Of a stretch of 64,000 nucleotides of DNA, positions 1-8,723 are shown in pieces. The translations under genes and the position numbers were made by a program. Each line of letters opens with the position of its first letter. Positions within the stretch are counted from its first letter, which is position 1. Source of the stretch: Nonlabens marinus S1-08 (lineage in GTDB: Bacteria > Bacteroidota > Bacteroidia > Flavobacteriales > Flavobacteriaceae); contig NZ_AP014548.1 of assembly GCF_000831385.1 (NCBI RefSeq), forward strand, positions 2,657,779 through 2,721,778, given 5' to 3'. The notes under the pieces are model-generated. The model was given only the letters and a program-made list of their open reading frames with translations, made no database searches and was not told where the DNA came from.

Positions 1-44
1 AAATCAGCACTATGTTATTGCCCCTGCCTTTATTAAAAGATCCT

Positions 45-233
45 ATGTTCTCACAAGGTCAGATCATCTTTGCTATAGTGTTCTTTGTCGCCTTTGTCAT
101 CTTGATCACGTTCATGTATGGAAAAGACAAATTACTACACCGCAAAAACTACAAGGGAGTGAAGTGGATTCTAGTGGGGTTTTTAGCTTTTTTCCTATTG
201 TTGCTTGCGATAAAATTCGGGTTAAAGCAATAA
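45..233 (+). CDS. small two-helix membrane protein, unknown function
   Basis: The product is about 62 residues with two strongly hydrophobic segments, at roughly residues 5-24 and 41-59, separated by a basic loop (KDKLLHRKNYKG). It is therefore probably an inner-membrane protein with a short charged hairpin loop. An in-frame ATG lies further upstream at position 12, but the ATG at 45 gives the MFSQGQ start that fits a membrane protein better. The gene ends about 30 bp before a copy of the 16-bp iterated palindrome. Similar short proteins are, from memory, common in Flavobacteriaceae. I do not recognise a function. Confidence 0.6.
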   Translation: MFSQGQIIFAIVFFVAFVILITFMYGKDKLLHRKNYKGVKWILVGFLAFFLLLLAIKFGLKQ

Positions 234-265
234 ATTTAAAGGTGACGGTATCATTCTGATAAGTT

Positions 266-281
266 CGCTTTCGCGAAAGCG
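266..281. repeat. iterated palindrome copy 1 (perfect)
   Basis: This is an exact copy of CGCTTTCGCGAAAGCG. The symmetry extends to 22 bp (263-284, GTTCGC to GCGAAC). It is intergenic, between the small membrane protein and the terminator of the first lipoprotein gene. Confidence 0.95.
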
Positions 282-320
282 AACTAAAAACAACCCTCAC
301 AAATTCTCTGACTTTATTTC

Positions 321-348
321 AAAAAAAAGAGGCCGATCTCTCGGCCTC
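321..348 (-). terminator. rho-independent terminator of lipoprotein gene A
   Basis: The arms GAGGCCGA and TCGGCCTC (329-348) form an 8-bp stem with a TCTC loop. On the minus strand the stem is followed by a run of eight T (complement of 321-328). The same hairpin is found after paralogue B at 1862-1887. Confidence 0.9.
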
Positions 349-407
349 TATTAAACTACAATCTACTCTACAAATTGTACTTAAATTGTATAATGTCTTT
401 TTTAGAT

Positions 408-1427
408 TTACTCCACATTCAAGTAAATGCTAGAGATTCCTGATACTGCTTGCTTCATTCTAGGAGACATATTGCCACCGTTAGAAAAGTTATCAAAAGC
501 TAGAGCCATTCCACCGTTTGTACTACGCTCTGCTGCATAGAGTACTTTAGCTTTGTTATCGTACTCAAGATCAACTGGGTTACCCAACATGGTGTTTGCT
601 CCAGTAATAGTTTTTACATCAGATGCATTGATAGAGCTGAAGGCATTCATACCACTGTAGATTACGGAGAAGTTATCGATTGTGTGAATTGCTCCATCAC
701 TATCGTTTAATGGGTTTCCTACATCTGCAAGAAACAATTTGTCTTCTACTTCATCATAAGTTACGCCTCTTAATGACTTTGCTCCTGTAACTCTAAAGAT
801 ATCGTCTGCGGTTAATTCACCTGAAGTGTTAGAGAAAAAGTCATTGTAAACTGCGATTCTACCGCTGTTATCCATGGCTGCATAAAGTGTATTACCTCTT
901 AGGAATATTCCCCAATGTTGATATCCAGTTTCATAGATATTTACAAGTCTTACAGAGTTAGGTGTGGACTCATAAACGTAGAACTTATTGCTTTCTCCAG
1001 GTCCAGCAGCATCAGATGATACAACTATGCGATTCCCTGAAACTGCAATATCTCTAGGGTTTTCAACTTGAACGTCAGATCTAAGTGAAGGCGCTAATGA
1101 AGCACCGTTTTCATTATTGTTTAAGTTTTCAAAAACCAACACATCTCTTTCAGATCTGGAGGCTTCAAATAAACAGTCGTTGATGGGATCATAATGAATA
1201 CCATCACTATCACGACTTGCAGATTGAAAAGATTTGTTGGTGATCTCGTTCATGTCTGAAACATCAAACATGTTGATTTTACCTGAAGTATTACTTCCTG
1301 TAAAAAGGGTTGCTTTAGAAAGAGTTAGTGGAGCACTAGTGTCATCGATTCCTTCAGAATCAGTAGAACATGAAACAAATGCGAAAGCGCTAAAAAGTAA
1401 TGCGGCGGGTAGAGTAAAATTTTTCAT
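408..1427 (-). CDS. secreted lipoprotein, beta-propeller-like, paralogue A
   Basis: The protein has 339 residues and a lipoprotein signal peptide (MKNFTLPAALLFSAFAFVSC, cysteine about residue 20). It should be exported and lipid-anchored. The mature part carries repeated motifs such as LFTGSNTSGKINMFD, RDIAVSGNRIVV, QHWGIFLRGNTLYAAMDN and LGNPVDLEYDNKAKVLYAAE. Their spacing suggests short four-stranded blades, as in NHL/SMP-30-type beta-propellers; this is inferred from pattern only. It is a tandem paralogue of the gene at 1927-2946, with exactly the same length, and has its own terminator. The promoter-like box CAAATATGCAA (minus TTGCATATTTG) at 1454-1464 is also shared with the paralogue. 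The ligand or substrate is unknown. Confidence 0.85.
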   Translation of the reverse strand: MKNFTLPAALLFSAFAFVSCSTDSEGIDDTSAPLTLSKATLFTGSNTSGKINMFDVSDMNEITNKSFQSASRDSDGIHYDPINDCLFEASRSERDVLVFENLNNNENGASLAPSLRSDVQVENPRDIAVSGNRIVVSSDAAGPGESNKFYVYESTPNSVRLVNIYETGYQHWGIFLRGNTLYAAMDNSGRIAVYNDFFSNTSGELTADDIFRVTGAKSLRGVTYDEVEDKLFLADVGNPLNDSDGAIHTIDNFSVIYSGMNAFSSINASDVKTITGANTMLGNPVDLEYDNKAKVLYAAERSTNGGMALAFDNFSNGGNMSPRMKQAVSGISSIYLNVE

Positions 1428-1861
1428 TGTAGAGTGTAATTGTTTAGATGCTTCAAATATGCAACGTATTCACACGTTTATCAAACATGTTTCATCGTTA
1501 AAGTGTAATGATTACGCCTTTACTACTGATATACAGTGTTTTAAAATTTTTACTAAATTTAGATCTACATGTTTTTAATCGGTTTAACGAGTTATTTATC
1601 GGTGTTTTGAATTATAGTAGCTTAAAAAGTATTTATAGATTATTGGTATGGATAGGTGCACCAAGTAACATGAGACGGGAAATAAGTGAGGTGAATCAAT
1701 TATTGAAACGCTATAATTGATTCGTCAAACGTAAAAATGCTAGTGAGTTGGTGAGGTAACTTAATGATGAACGAGCGCCTCAATCGATATTTCGATTCAC
1801 TTTTAGTTCTGTTGCGCATACCTTATAACAGAAACAGTAAGAGATGATAAATAGATATAAT
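1428..1861. other. intergenic stretch between the two lipoprotein paralogues
   Basis: This AT-rich region holds the presumed promoter of paralogue A: on the minus strand, TTGCATATTTG at 1454-1464, close to the TAnnTTTG type -7 box. It has short open frames at 1508-1720 and 1844-2059, but their composition and overlaps give no support for genes. I see nothing else convincing. Confidence 0.6.
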
Positions 1862-1887
1862 AAAAAAGAGGCCGATCTCTCGGCCTC
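1862..1887 (-). terminator. rho-independent terminator of lipoprotein gene B
   Basis: The hairpin GAGGCCGA-TCTC-TCGGCCTC (1868-1887) precedes a T-run on the minus strand. It is identical in stem and loop to the terminator of paralogue A. About 20 bp of flanking sequence (CTACAATCTACTCTACAAAT) is also shared, so the duplicated unit included the 3' region. Confidence 0.9.
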
Positions 1888-1926
1888 CTCTAATCTACAA
1901 TCTACTCTACAAATTGTAATCTTTAT

Positions 1927-2946
1927 TTATTCCACATTTAAATGTATGCTAGATATTCCTGAAACGGACTGTTGCATCATTGGAGCAAAATCTCCTGCCT
2001 CGTCGAGTTTATTAAAGCCTAAAGCCATACCACCATTCGTGCTGCGCTCAGCTGCATAAAGTACTTTTCCTATAGTATCATACTCTAAAGCCACAGGATT
2101 GCCTAACATGCTTTTAGAACCACGTACTGTTTTTACGTCAACTGCTGCAAAACTACCGTAGGATCCCATCCCACTATATTTTACAGAGAAGTTTTTAATA
2201 GTATGGATAGCACCGTCACTGTCATCTAGTGGGTTCCCAACATCTGCTAAAAACAAAGTGTCTTCAAATTCATCATAAGTGATTCCTCTTAAGGATTGCG
2301 CACCTTCAACATTAACCACATCATCTGCGGTTAATACACCTGCTGGTTTATTGAAGAAGTCATTGTACACTGCGATGGAGTTACTGTTATCCATAGCGGC
2401 ATATAAGCGATTTCCCTCGATAAAGATGCCCCAGTGCTGATAACCTGTTTCAAAAATCTTCACTAAACGTAAAGAGCTACCATTGGATTCGTATACATAA
2501 AATTTGTTGCTATCTCTTGGCTCTAAAGCGTCAGCAGAAACCACAATTCTATTTCCTGAGACTGCGATATCACGAGCGTTTTTCACTTCAACATCTGCTC
2601 TTAAGGATGGTGCTAGTGATGCTCCACTTTGCATGTTGTTGATATTTTCAAAAACCAGTACATTACTTTCAGATCTAGAGGCCTCAATGAGAGATCCGTT
2701 AATAGGATCAAATCTCAAACCACCACTATCCCTACTAGAAGATTGAAAAGACTTATTAGTGATATTCTTCATATCAGAAAGATCAAACATATTGATCTTT
2801 CCTGAGGTATTGCTTCCAGTAAACAAAGTCACCTTAGGACCATCAAATGCAATGCTAGTGTCATCAACACTTTCATTGTCTGTAGAACAAGATACCAATG
2901 CATAAGCACTTAAAAGGAATGCGGTAGGTAAAGTAAGTTTTTTCAT
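1927..2946 (-). CDS. secreted lipoprotein, beta-propeller-like, paralogue B
   Basis: The protein has 339 residues, the same length as paralogue A, with a lipoprotein signal (MKKLTLPTAFLLSAYALVSC). The start at 2946 is preferred over an upstream in-frame ATG at 2991 because it gives a signal peptide aligned with that of the neighbour. The mature sequence matches paralogue A nearly motif for motif (LFTGSNTSGKINMFD, GYQHWGIF, LFLADVGNPLDDSDGAIHTI, VLYAAERSTNGGMAL). The promoter-like box CAAATATGCAA recurs at 2977-2987 at a similar distance from the start. It is probably a surface or periplasmic protein; function unknown. Confidence 0.85.
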   Translation of the reverse strand: MKKLTLPTAFLLSAYALVSCSTDNESVDDTSIAFDGPKVTLFTGSNTSGKINMFDLSDMKNITNKSFQSSSRDSGGLRFDPINGSLIEASRSESNVLVFENINNMQSGASLAPSLRADVEVKNARDIAVSGNRIVVSADALEPRDSNKFYVYESNGSSLRLVKIFETGYQHWGIFIEGNRLYAAMDNSNSIAVYNDFFNKPAGVLTADDVVNVEGAQSLRGITYDEFEDTLFLADVGNPLDDSDGAIHTIKNFSVKYSGMGSYGSFAAVDVKTVRGSKSMLGNPVALEYDTIGKVLYAAERSTNGGMALGFNKLDEAGDFAPMMQQSVSGISSIHLNVE

Positions 2947-2987
2947 GATGTAGAGGTTTTGATCGTTTTCAATGACCAAATATGCAA

Positions 2988-3323
2988 TCATAAAATCAGC
3001 TTAACAAACACTAAAACACGATTAACGGTATTTTATATACATAATATTCTTATTTATAGTGTTTTACGTTTTTAGTTAATACTGCGTTAACTTGTTTTTA
3101 ATCTTTTAAACGGGTGTTTCATCGATATTTAAACTGGTTTTTCTAGCTGTTATACCTATGTTCCTTGAATTATTTACTTAAAAATAAGACCGCAGCTTGT
3201 CTAAAAAAATGAGTAGAGAAAAACCTATGAGAGTTTATGTAATGAATTGCGCTTTCGCGAAAGCGCTATTCAAAAGCATCGATTGATCTCTTCAAAAAAC
3301 TCAGAGTTGTTCCTATGAGCGGC
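2988..3323. other. intergenic stretch before lipoprotein B
   Basis: This very AT-rich non-coding region lies between the end of btuB and the promoter of lipoprotein B. It contains one perfect copy of the iterated palindrome (3250-3265). No clear terminator for btuB is visible. Confidence 0.6.
3250..3265. repeat. iterated palindrome copy 2 (perfect)
   Basis: Exact CGCTTTCGCGAAAGCG; symmetry extends to 18 bp (3249-3266). Intergenic, about 60 bp beyond the 3' end of btuB. Confidence 0.95.
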
Positions 3324-5282
3324 TTAAAATGCCAACCTCACCCCTACTTTATAATTTCTTCCGCGGGTCTGGTAGCCAAATAGCTCCTGATAATCTGCAT
3401 TCAATAAATTAGACACTCCCGCAAAAAAAGTAACTTGTTTCTTCTCTAATTTATAGGTCGCATCTAGGTCTACCAATTGATAACTATCTAATACCACAGC
3501 TTCACTGGCAAAGGTTTGACTGTTAAAAAAAGCATCTCCACGACCATCGTTGTATTGGTACCTGGCGGTTAGGAAGGTTCTAGGCAATACATTTACTCTA
3601 GCGGAAGCATTTATTTTATGTTTAGGAATGCGAACCAGTAAAGGCGCATTATCACGTTCAGTAAAAGAATAATTCCCGTTTACCTGAAGTATATCATTGA
3701 ATAATGATGTTTGTGCCGTGACTTCTACACCTCTTGCGGTAAGTTCATTTTCCACGTTTTGATATTGGAACACAAAGTTCACCGGATCTATATTTGTAAA
3801 TATCACTAGGTTTTCTTCTTTTCTATTAAAAAAGGTAACACCTAGACTAGAACTCTTGTAAAGGAATTCAACCCCTGTTTCTATGGTTCTGTTTTCTTCT
3901 GGCTGCAAATCTGCATTTCCAAAGGTGGAGTCAAACAATTGAAATAAAGATGGCGTGATATAAGCGGTGCTATAAGTCGCATATCCTTTCAAGATCGACT
4001 CTCCCACTTCTACAGAATAGGACGGGTTGATGCTGTATACAAATTGAGCATCATATTCACTGTGGTTGTTATACCGCAATCCAGCGTTCAAATTCAATCC
4101 AAAATCACTGAGGTAAACGGCATTAACATAAGGATCATAAATCTGAGCATTTGCCTGATCTGTGCTGATTTCTTGTTCAAAACTGGAACTCCCAGAGGGA
4201 ATGGAAAAACTTTCAAATTGGTCTGTTCTAAAGTTAAAGCCGCCAATAGTTTTAAGTTCGTGACCTTCTTTGAATCCAAGTGTGTATTTATGATACAGAT
4301 CTAAAGAATAACCATCTGCATTAAAAATACTAGGGAATCCACTGCGAGTATCTCGTTTGGTATGGGTGCTAACGTCGGTATAAACTATTTCTCCCTTATC
4401 TGAATAGTTCCAATTGACATTAGTTCCCCAGCGTATTTGTTTATTATAGGTTTCATTATCCCCATCAGTCAAATCAAAATTATCAAATTCTGCTTTGTAT
4501 TCATCCAGACTGATGTAACTGGTCAGTTTAAAATTACGATCGTTGTCATAACCTATCCTACCTAGTAAGTTGATGCGGTTAAAAGCATCGGACTCGTTTG
4601 CCGGAGCATCCTCAGCCGCTTCTGCGGCGCTGAGTCCATCTGTAGATTGATGAGAAAAGCCTGCCGCATAAGTCAATCCATTAGATGCCCGGCCACTCGC
4701 ATAGATATTTGTAGTAAACTCATCTACTCCATTGATACCAAGTTCTGAACTGGTGTTCGTCCCTAAAAACGAAGACAGGGTGACTTGAAGTTTCTTGCGA
4801 GCAGCTTCTTTAAGTTTGATATTAATGACCGCTGTACTGGCGTTAGCGCCATACAATGAACTGGAAGCTCCTTTCAAAATCTCTATTTCTTCTACCTGAT
4901 CCAGGCTGATCAATCGTAAATCGAAATCACTAGCAATATTACTGGCATCATTTACTTGAGCGCCATCAATTAGAAATGAGACTTGTCTGTTATTCCCACC
5001 ACGAATAAAATATCCTAAATTTTGTCCTGCATTACTGCGGGCTCCATTGATCTCAATACCCGCATATTGATTGAGCAGATCTGCAATGCTTGCAGCACTT
5101 TGCTTCTCAATGTCTTCCCTAGTAATCTTGATTACAGGTTTACCGCTATCCTTGCGTTTGATTTCAAACTTAGAATTTGCTGTGACCAGCACATCTTCTA
5201 GGTTGACTAATGTGGAGTCCGTTTGAGCTGAAACTATCATGCTGACGGCCAAAATACTTACTGAAATTATTTTTCTGATCAT
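3324..5282 (-). CDS. btuB: TonB-dependent outer-membrane cobalamin receptor (BtuB type)
   Basis: The protein has about 652 residues and starts at MIRKIISVSILAVSMIVSAQ, a clean signal peptide; in-frame codons upstream to 5378 lie in the leader. An N-terminal plug domain (about residues 45-150, with IADLLNQYAGIEINGARSN, GYFIRGGNNRQVSFLIDG and LKGASSSLYG) precedes a long beta-barrel ending in an aromatic residue (VGVRLAF). Such receptors take up vitamin B12 or similar ligands across the outer membrane using TonB energy. The assignment to cobalamin rests on the cobalamin riboswitch in its leader (5422-5585) and the divergent BtuFCD-like operon. A complete promoter is visible at 5669-5698. Confidence 0.9.
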   Translation of the reverse strand: MIRKIISVSILAVSMIVSAQTDSTLVNLEDVLVTANSKFEIKRKDSGKPVIKITREDIEKQSAASIADLLNQYAGIEINGARSNAGQNLGYFIRGGNNRQVSFLIDGAQVNDASNIASDFDLRLISLDQVEEIEILKGASSSLYGANASTAVINIKLKEAARKKLQVTLSSFLGTNTSSELGINGVDEFTTNIYASGRASNGLTYAAGFSHQSTDGLSAAEAAEDAPANESDAFNRINLLGRIGYDNDRNFKLTSYISLDEYKAEFDNFDLTDGDNETYNKQIRWGTNVNWNYSDKGEIVYTDVSTHTKRDTRSGFPSIFNADGYSLDLYHKYTLGFKEGHELKTIGGFNFRTDQFESFSIPSGSSSFEQEISTDQANAQIYDPYVNAVYLSDFGLNLNAGLRYNNHSEYDAQFVYSINPSYSVEVGESILKGYATYSTAYITPSLFQLFDSTFGNADLQPEENRTIETGVEFLYKSSSLGVTFFNRKEENLVIFTNIDPVNFVFQYQNVENELTARGVEVTAQTSLFNDILQVNGNYSFTERDNAPLLVRIPKHKINASARVNVLPRTFLTARYQYNDGRGDAFFNSQTFASEAVVLDSYQLVDLDATYKLEKKQVTFFAGVSNLLNADYQELFGYQTRGRNYKVGVRLAF

Positions 5283-5421
5283 CGATCTGTTATAGATCGG
5301 GAGCGAGCGAGAAGATGGAATGCATGATCCTAAAAAAAGAGCATATCTAATTAGTATCCTACCACAGGACCATTCCATCGCATCACCTTTATCCCGAAGG
5401 TTTTACAATATAAATTGTTAT

Positions 5422-5585
5422 GGCAGGTCTCCTGACTTGAATATCTTACGGCCTTCCCGATGACTCAGTGGCTTTTCATAAGATCCATTTTACAATGGCA
5501 GTGCGCTAGCACAGATTCTTTACAGTTGCGGGAACAGTTCTGGAGTTTCACCAGATTCCCTTTTAATACGACTTGTGGCTTTGAG
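5422..5585 (-). promoter_or_regulatory. cobalamin riboswitch
   Basis: On the minus strand the leader carries the conserved core GGTGAAACTCCAGAACTG, followed by TTCCCGCAACTGTAA, then GCCACTG and, at the 3' end, the B12 box GTCAGGAGACCTGCC (5422-5436). These are the hallmarks of the adenosylcobalamin riboswitch. It ends about 140 nt before the btuB start, so it should repress btuB when cobalamin is plentiful. The outer boundary near 5585 is approximate. Confidence 0.95.
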
Positions 5586-5605
5586 ATCTAATTTTAAAAG
5601 GTTTT

Positions 5606-5621
5606 CGCTTTCGCGAAAGCG
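5606..5621. repeat. iterated palindrome copy 3 (perfect)
   Basis: Exact CGCTTTCGCGAAAGCG between the btuB promoter and its riboswitch. It would therefore be transcribed at the 5' end of the btuB leader. Confidence 0.95.
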
Positions 5622-5668
5622 TAATTACTAGTAACTCATTGCAACAAGGCATAACCTATAACAAGTCG

Positions 5669-5698
5669 CAAAAGTAGTAATTAAATATAACGGATCAA
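5669..5698 (-). promoter_or_regulatory. btuB promoter (Bacteroidetes type)
   Basis: Read on the minus strand, TTG (5696-5698), 19 bp of spacer and TACTTTTG (5669-5676) match the Bacteroidetes primary-sigma consensus TTG-N19-TAnnTTTG. The start of transcription would fall near 5662, giving a leader that includes palindrome copy 3 and the riboswitch. Confidence 0.75.
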
Positions 5699-5772
5699 GT
5701 AGGGTAATAAAAAAAAGTAGTCTTGCCGTGTTACCGTCCTGTTTTACAAGATAAATTCTATTTTTGGAGCCT

Positions 5773-6891
5773 ATGAAGAATATTGTTCTAGGCTGCTCAC
5801 TTTTGATCATAGCCCTACTAGTTTCTTGCAAGAATGAACATCCCGCTGAGAGTTCTGCAGCAATAACAGTAATCGATACGCTGGAGGTCAAATATGCCAA
5901 AGGTTTTGATTTATTGGAAATTAACGACGGCTATAGGATACGTATTTTCAATCCCTGGCCTGGATCTAAAGACACTTTACAACTAGACGTGAATCGTCAG
6001 GCCACAGTAGGCGATGTACAGATACCTGTTCAGAAATTTATTGCTACTTCTACAACTCATATTCCGCCTCTTGTTTTATTAAAGGAAACCGATCGGTTAA
6101 TCGGTTTTCCAGATACTGATTATATAAGCTCTCCAGTGATGCGCAAACGTATTGATGCAGGAAATGTGGAGGATCTGGGCTCTAATGAAACCGTCAACCT
6201 AGAACGCACGATATCTCTAGTGCCTGATCTGGTCATGGGCTATGGCATCGATGCTGACAATCCATTGTACCAGTCCATGATGGAATCAGGGATTCCTGTG
6301 CTGTATAATGCCGACTGGACCGAGGATCACCCACTAGGTCGCGCGGAATGGATTAAGGTATTTGGAGTATTGTTTGATAAGGAAAAAGAAGCTTACGAGA
6401 TATTCAATAGGATAGAATCTGATTATCTAGCTGCTAAGGCTCGTGTGAAGGATCTAGAAAAACCTACGGTTATTGCAGGCGCCACCTGGAAAGATGTGTG
6501 GTATTTACCTTATGGGAATTCCTGGCAGGGAACTTTAATCAATGATGCTGGTGGGGATTACATCTATAAACATACAGAAGGCTCTGGATCCTTATCCTAT
6601 AATCTAGAACGGGTACTTACAGATGCCCAACAAGCCGATTACTGGATCGCGCCTGGTCAATACACCTCCTATTCAAAAATGCTCGCAGACAACTTATCCT
6701 ACCAGCGATTCAAGGCATTTCAAGAGCAACGACTGTACACTTTTGCTCTAGGGACGGGAGCTACGGGTGGTGTGATTTATTATGAAGAAGCATCCATGCG
6801 ACCTGACCTTGTCTTAAAAGATCTTATTACCATTTTTCATGGGAACGCAACTAGTGATGCTCTCTACTTCTTTGATCCATTAACCGATTGA
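5773..6891 (+). CDS. btuF: cobalamin-type ABC transporter substrate-binding lipoprotein (BtuF-like)
   Basis: The protein has 372 residues with a lipoprotein signal (LLIIALLVSC). The ATG at 5773 is chosen; an upstream TTG at 5764 is part of TTGGAG, which may be a ribosome-binding or -7 element (TATTTTTG, 5759-5766). The fold is a class III periplasmic binding protein of the BtuF/FepB type: IGFPDTDYISS, VNLERTISLVPDLVMGY and a second lobe with GNSWQGTLINDAGGDYIY. It hands ligand to the BtuC-like permease encoded next, with a 4-bp stop-start overlap. Cobalamin is inferred from the riboswitch-controlled neighbour; a siderophore or heme ligand cannot be excluded from the protein alone. Confidence 0.8.
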   Translation: MKNIVLGCSLLIIALLVSCKNEHPAESSAAITVIDTLEVKYAKGFDLLEINDGYRIRIFNPWPGSKDTLQLDVNRQATVGDVQIPVQKFIATSTTHIPPLVLLKETDRLIGFPDTDYISSPVMRKRIDAGNVEDLGSNETVNLERTISLVPDLVMGYGIDADNPLYQSMMESGIPVLYNADWTEDHPLGRAEWIKVFGVLFDKEKEAYEIFNRIESDYLAAKARVKDLEKPTVIAGATWKDVWYLPYGNSWQGTLINDAGGDYIYKHTEGSGSLSYNLERVLTDAQQADYWIAPGQYTSYSKMLADNLSYQRFKAFQEQRLYTFALGTGATGGVIYYEEASMRPDLVLKDLITIFHGNATSDALYFFDPLTD

Positions 6892-7886
6892 AAACCAAAA
6901 CATACATAGCGCTAGTTGCATTACTCTTGCTTCTTTTTGTGGCAGACGTGGCATTGGGTTCTGTTTATATTTCCATACCTGACATTTGGGATGCCCTCGT
7001 GGGTTCTCCTGATACTACAGGTCATTACATTATTACGCAACTACGTTTGCCAAGAGCTGTTATGGCTGTTCTAACCGGCATTGGTCTCGCTATTTCTGGT
7101 ATGCTCATGCAAACTTTGTTTAGGAATCCGCTGGCGGGCCCGTTTGTTTTAGGAATTTCTTCTGGTGCTGGATTAGGAGTTGCTATTTCTATTATGGGCG
7201 GTTCATTATTAGGGCTAGGAGTCTTGTCAGGGTTCGGGATCATTACTTCCAGTATTTTAGGAAGTCTGGCTGTTTTTTTATTGATTATTTTAATTTCAAT
7301 GCGTATCAAAGACACGATGGGGCTGCTGATTATAGGTTTGATGGTGGGAAGTTTGAGTAGCGCAGTGGTAGGGATTTTACAATATTTCAGTCCTAGTGAG
7401 CAGTTAAGAAGGTATGTTTTCTGGGGATTGGGAAGTCTTTCCAGTTTATCGTGGGATGAATTAGCAATTATTACCGCCATTATATTCATCTCGCTCATCG
7501 GTTTGCTTTTCATCATTAAACCATTGAATGTCTTATTATTAGGAGAAACGTATGCCCGTAGTTTAGGTATCCCATTAAAACAAACGCGCTGGATCATTAT
7601 TTCAATTACTTGTCTCCTGGCAGGATCCATTACCGCATTTGCAGGGCCTATTGCATTTATAGGACTCGCCGTACCTCATATCGCACGCATGCTGTTGCCT
7701 AGTATGGATCACAAAAAATTAATCCCGCTAGTCATGATCATAGGTGCTTCACTCCTACTGGCTTGCGATATTGTCGCACAGATCCCATTCTCAAACTACT
7801 CCTTACCCATTAACGCAGTCACTTCCTTAGTGGGCGCACCACTGGTCATCTGGCTCATCGTTAAAAAAAGATACCTTAGATTCTGA
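6888..7886 (+). CDS. btuC: BtuC/FecCD-family ABC transporter permease
   Basis: The 332-residue protein has about ten hydrophobic membrane segments and FecCD/BtuC landmarks: QLRLPRAVMAVLTGIGLAISG near the N-terminus, NPLAGPFVLGISSGAGLG at about 80-100, and GPIAFIGLAVPHIARML at about 252-268, which contacts the ATPase. The start is a TTG at 6888 overlapping the TGA of the upstream gene (TTGA), so translation is probably coupled. No nearby ATG offers an alternative without losing the first helix. It forms the membrane channel of the uptake system with the following ATPase. Confidence 0.87.
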   Translation: MKTKTYIALVALLLLLFVADVALGSVYISIPDIWDALVGSPDTTGHYIITQLRLPRAVMAVLTGIGLAISGMLMQTLFRNPLAGPFVLGISSGAGLGVAISIMGGSLLGLGVLSGFGIITSSILGSLAVFLLIILISMRIKDTMGLLIIGLMVGSLSSAVVGILQYFSPSEQLRRYVFWGLGSLSSLSWDELAIITAIIFISLIGLLFIIKPLNVLLLGETYARSLGIPLKQTRWIIISITCLLAGSITAFAGPIAFIGLAVPHIARMLLPSMDHKKLIPLVMIIGASLLLACDIVAQIPFSNYSLPINAVTSLVGAPLVIWLIVKKRYLRF

Positions 7887-8650
7887 TGCTCGTATTGCAA
7901 GATGTACATATAGGTTATGAAAATGAAGCCATTGCTCGATGTGTGGGTCATATCGCTTTCGCGAAAGCGAAATTCATCGCCATCATAGGTGCTAACGGGA
8001 CAGGAAAATCAACCTTGTTGAGATGTATGGCAAGCGGTGAACACCTTTTAAAAGGAAGCGTATCGCTCAACGGGAAAGCCATTGCTCAAATCCCATTAGA
8101 AAATTTATCCAAGGATATCGCCATTCTCACAACAGATCGTGCCATCAGCAAATCCATTACTGTAATGCAGTTGCTAGAAATAAGCCGGGCGCCGTATACT
8201 AACTTTTTAGGACGCTTGACCGCTGAGGATGAACTTGTCATCCACACTGTTGTAGCTGATTTTGAACTGAAAGACTTACAATACCGGCAATTATCCACCT
8301 TAAGTGATGGACAGCTACAACGAGCCTTGATCGCTCGTGCCCTAGTGCAACAAACGGATTACATCCTGATGGATGAACCTACCAATCATCTAGACATTCA
8401 CCATAAGGCGGAATTACTGATAAAACTGAAAAATCACTGCAAGGTGCATGGGAAAACTATTTTGTTCTCTACCCATGAGATTGCTATGGCCACTTCCCTA
8501 GCAGATCAAGTTCTTTATTTTAACGAGGAATACATCAGGTTCAAAAGTGCAGAAGAGTTTAAAAAGAAGAACATCTTGCAGCAATTATTTCCATCTCCTT
8601 TTCTTTCATGGAATGATGGTCAATATACTTTAAAGGATTCCAACTTGTAA
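7886..8650 (+). CDS. btuD: BtuD/FecE-family ABC transporter ATP-binding protein
   Basis: The 254-residue ATPase has Walker A GANGTGKST (residues 35-43), signature LSDGQ, Walker B YILMDEPTNHLD and a switch histidine in STHE. It powers import through the preceding permease. The ATG overlaps the permease stop (TGATG). Residues 24-28 (AFAKA) are encoded by a copy of the iterated palindrome just before the first core beta-strand, a place where related ATPases vary. It is the last gene of the three-gene operon. Confidence 0.87.
   Translation: MLVLQDVHIGYENEAIARCVGHIAFAKAKFIAIIGANGTGKSTLLRCMASGEHLLKGSVSLNGKAIAQIPLENLSKDIAILTTDRAISKSITVMQLLEISRAPYTNFLGRLTAEDELVIHTVVADFELKDLQYRQLSTLSDGQLQRALIARALVQQTDYILMDEPTNHLDIHHKAELLIKLKNHCKVHGKTILFSTHEIAMATSLADQVLYFNEEYIRFKSAEEFKKKNILQQLFPSPFLSWNDGQYTLKDSNL
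7954..7969. repeat. iterated palindrome copy 4 (perfect, in btuD)
   Basis: Exact CGCTTTCGCGAAAGCG within the ATPase gene, read as AFAKA. Symmetry extends to 18 bp (7953-7970). Confidence 0.95.
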
Positions 8651-8723
8651 ATGTGGATAACTGCTCCAAGAGAATTTTAGATCGCCCAGCTTCACTTTGT
8701 AACTTTACACTAAATCAATTTTT

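Noticed and set aside
1508..1720. Open frame of 70 codons between the lipoprotein paralogues
   Set aside because: AT-rich, overlaps another frame at 1234-1578, no recognisable signal or domain, and lies in the promoter region of paralogue A.
7025..7630. 201-codon antisense open frame opposite the BtuC-like permease gene
   Set aside because: It is the complement of a clear membrane protein gene; its sequence shows no domain and simply mirrors the codon pattern.
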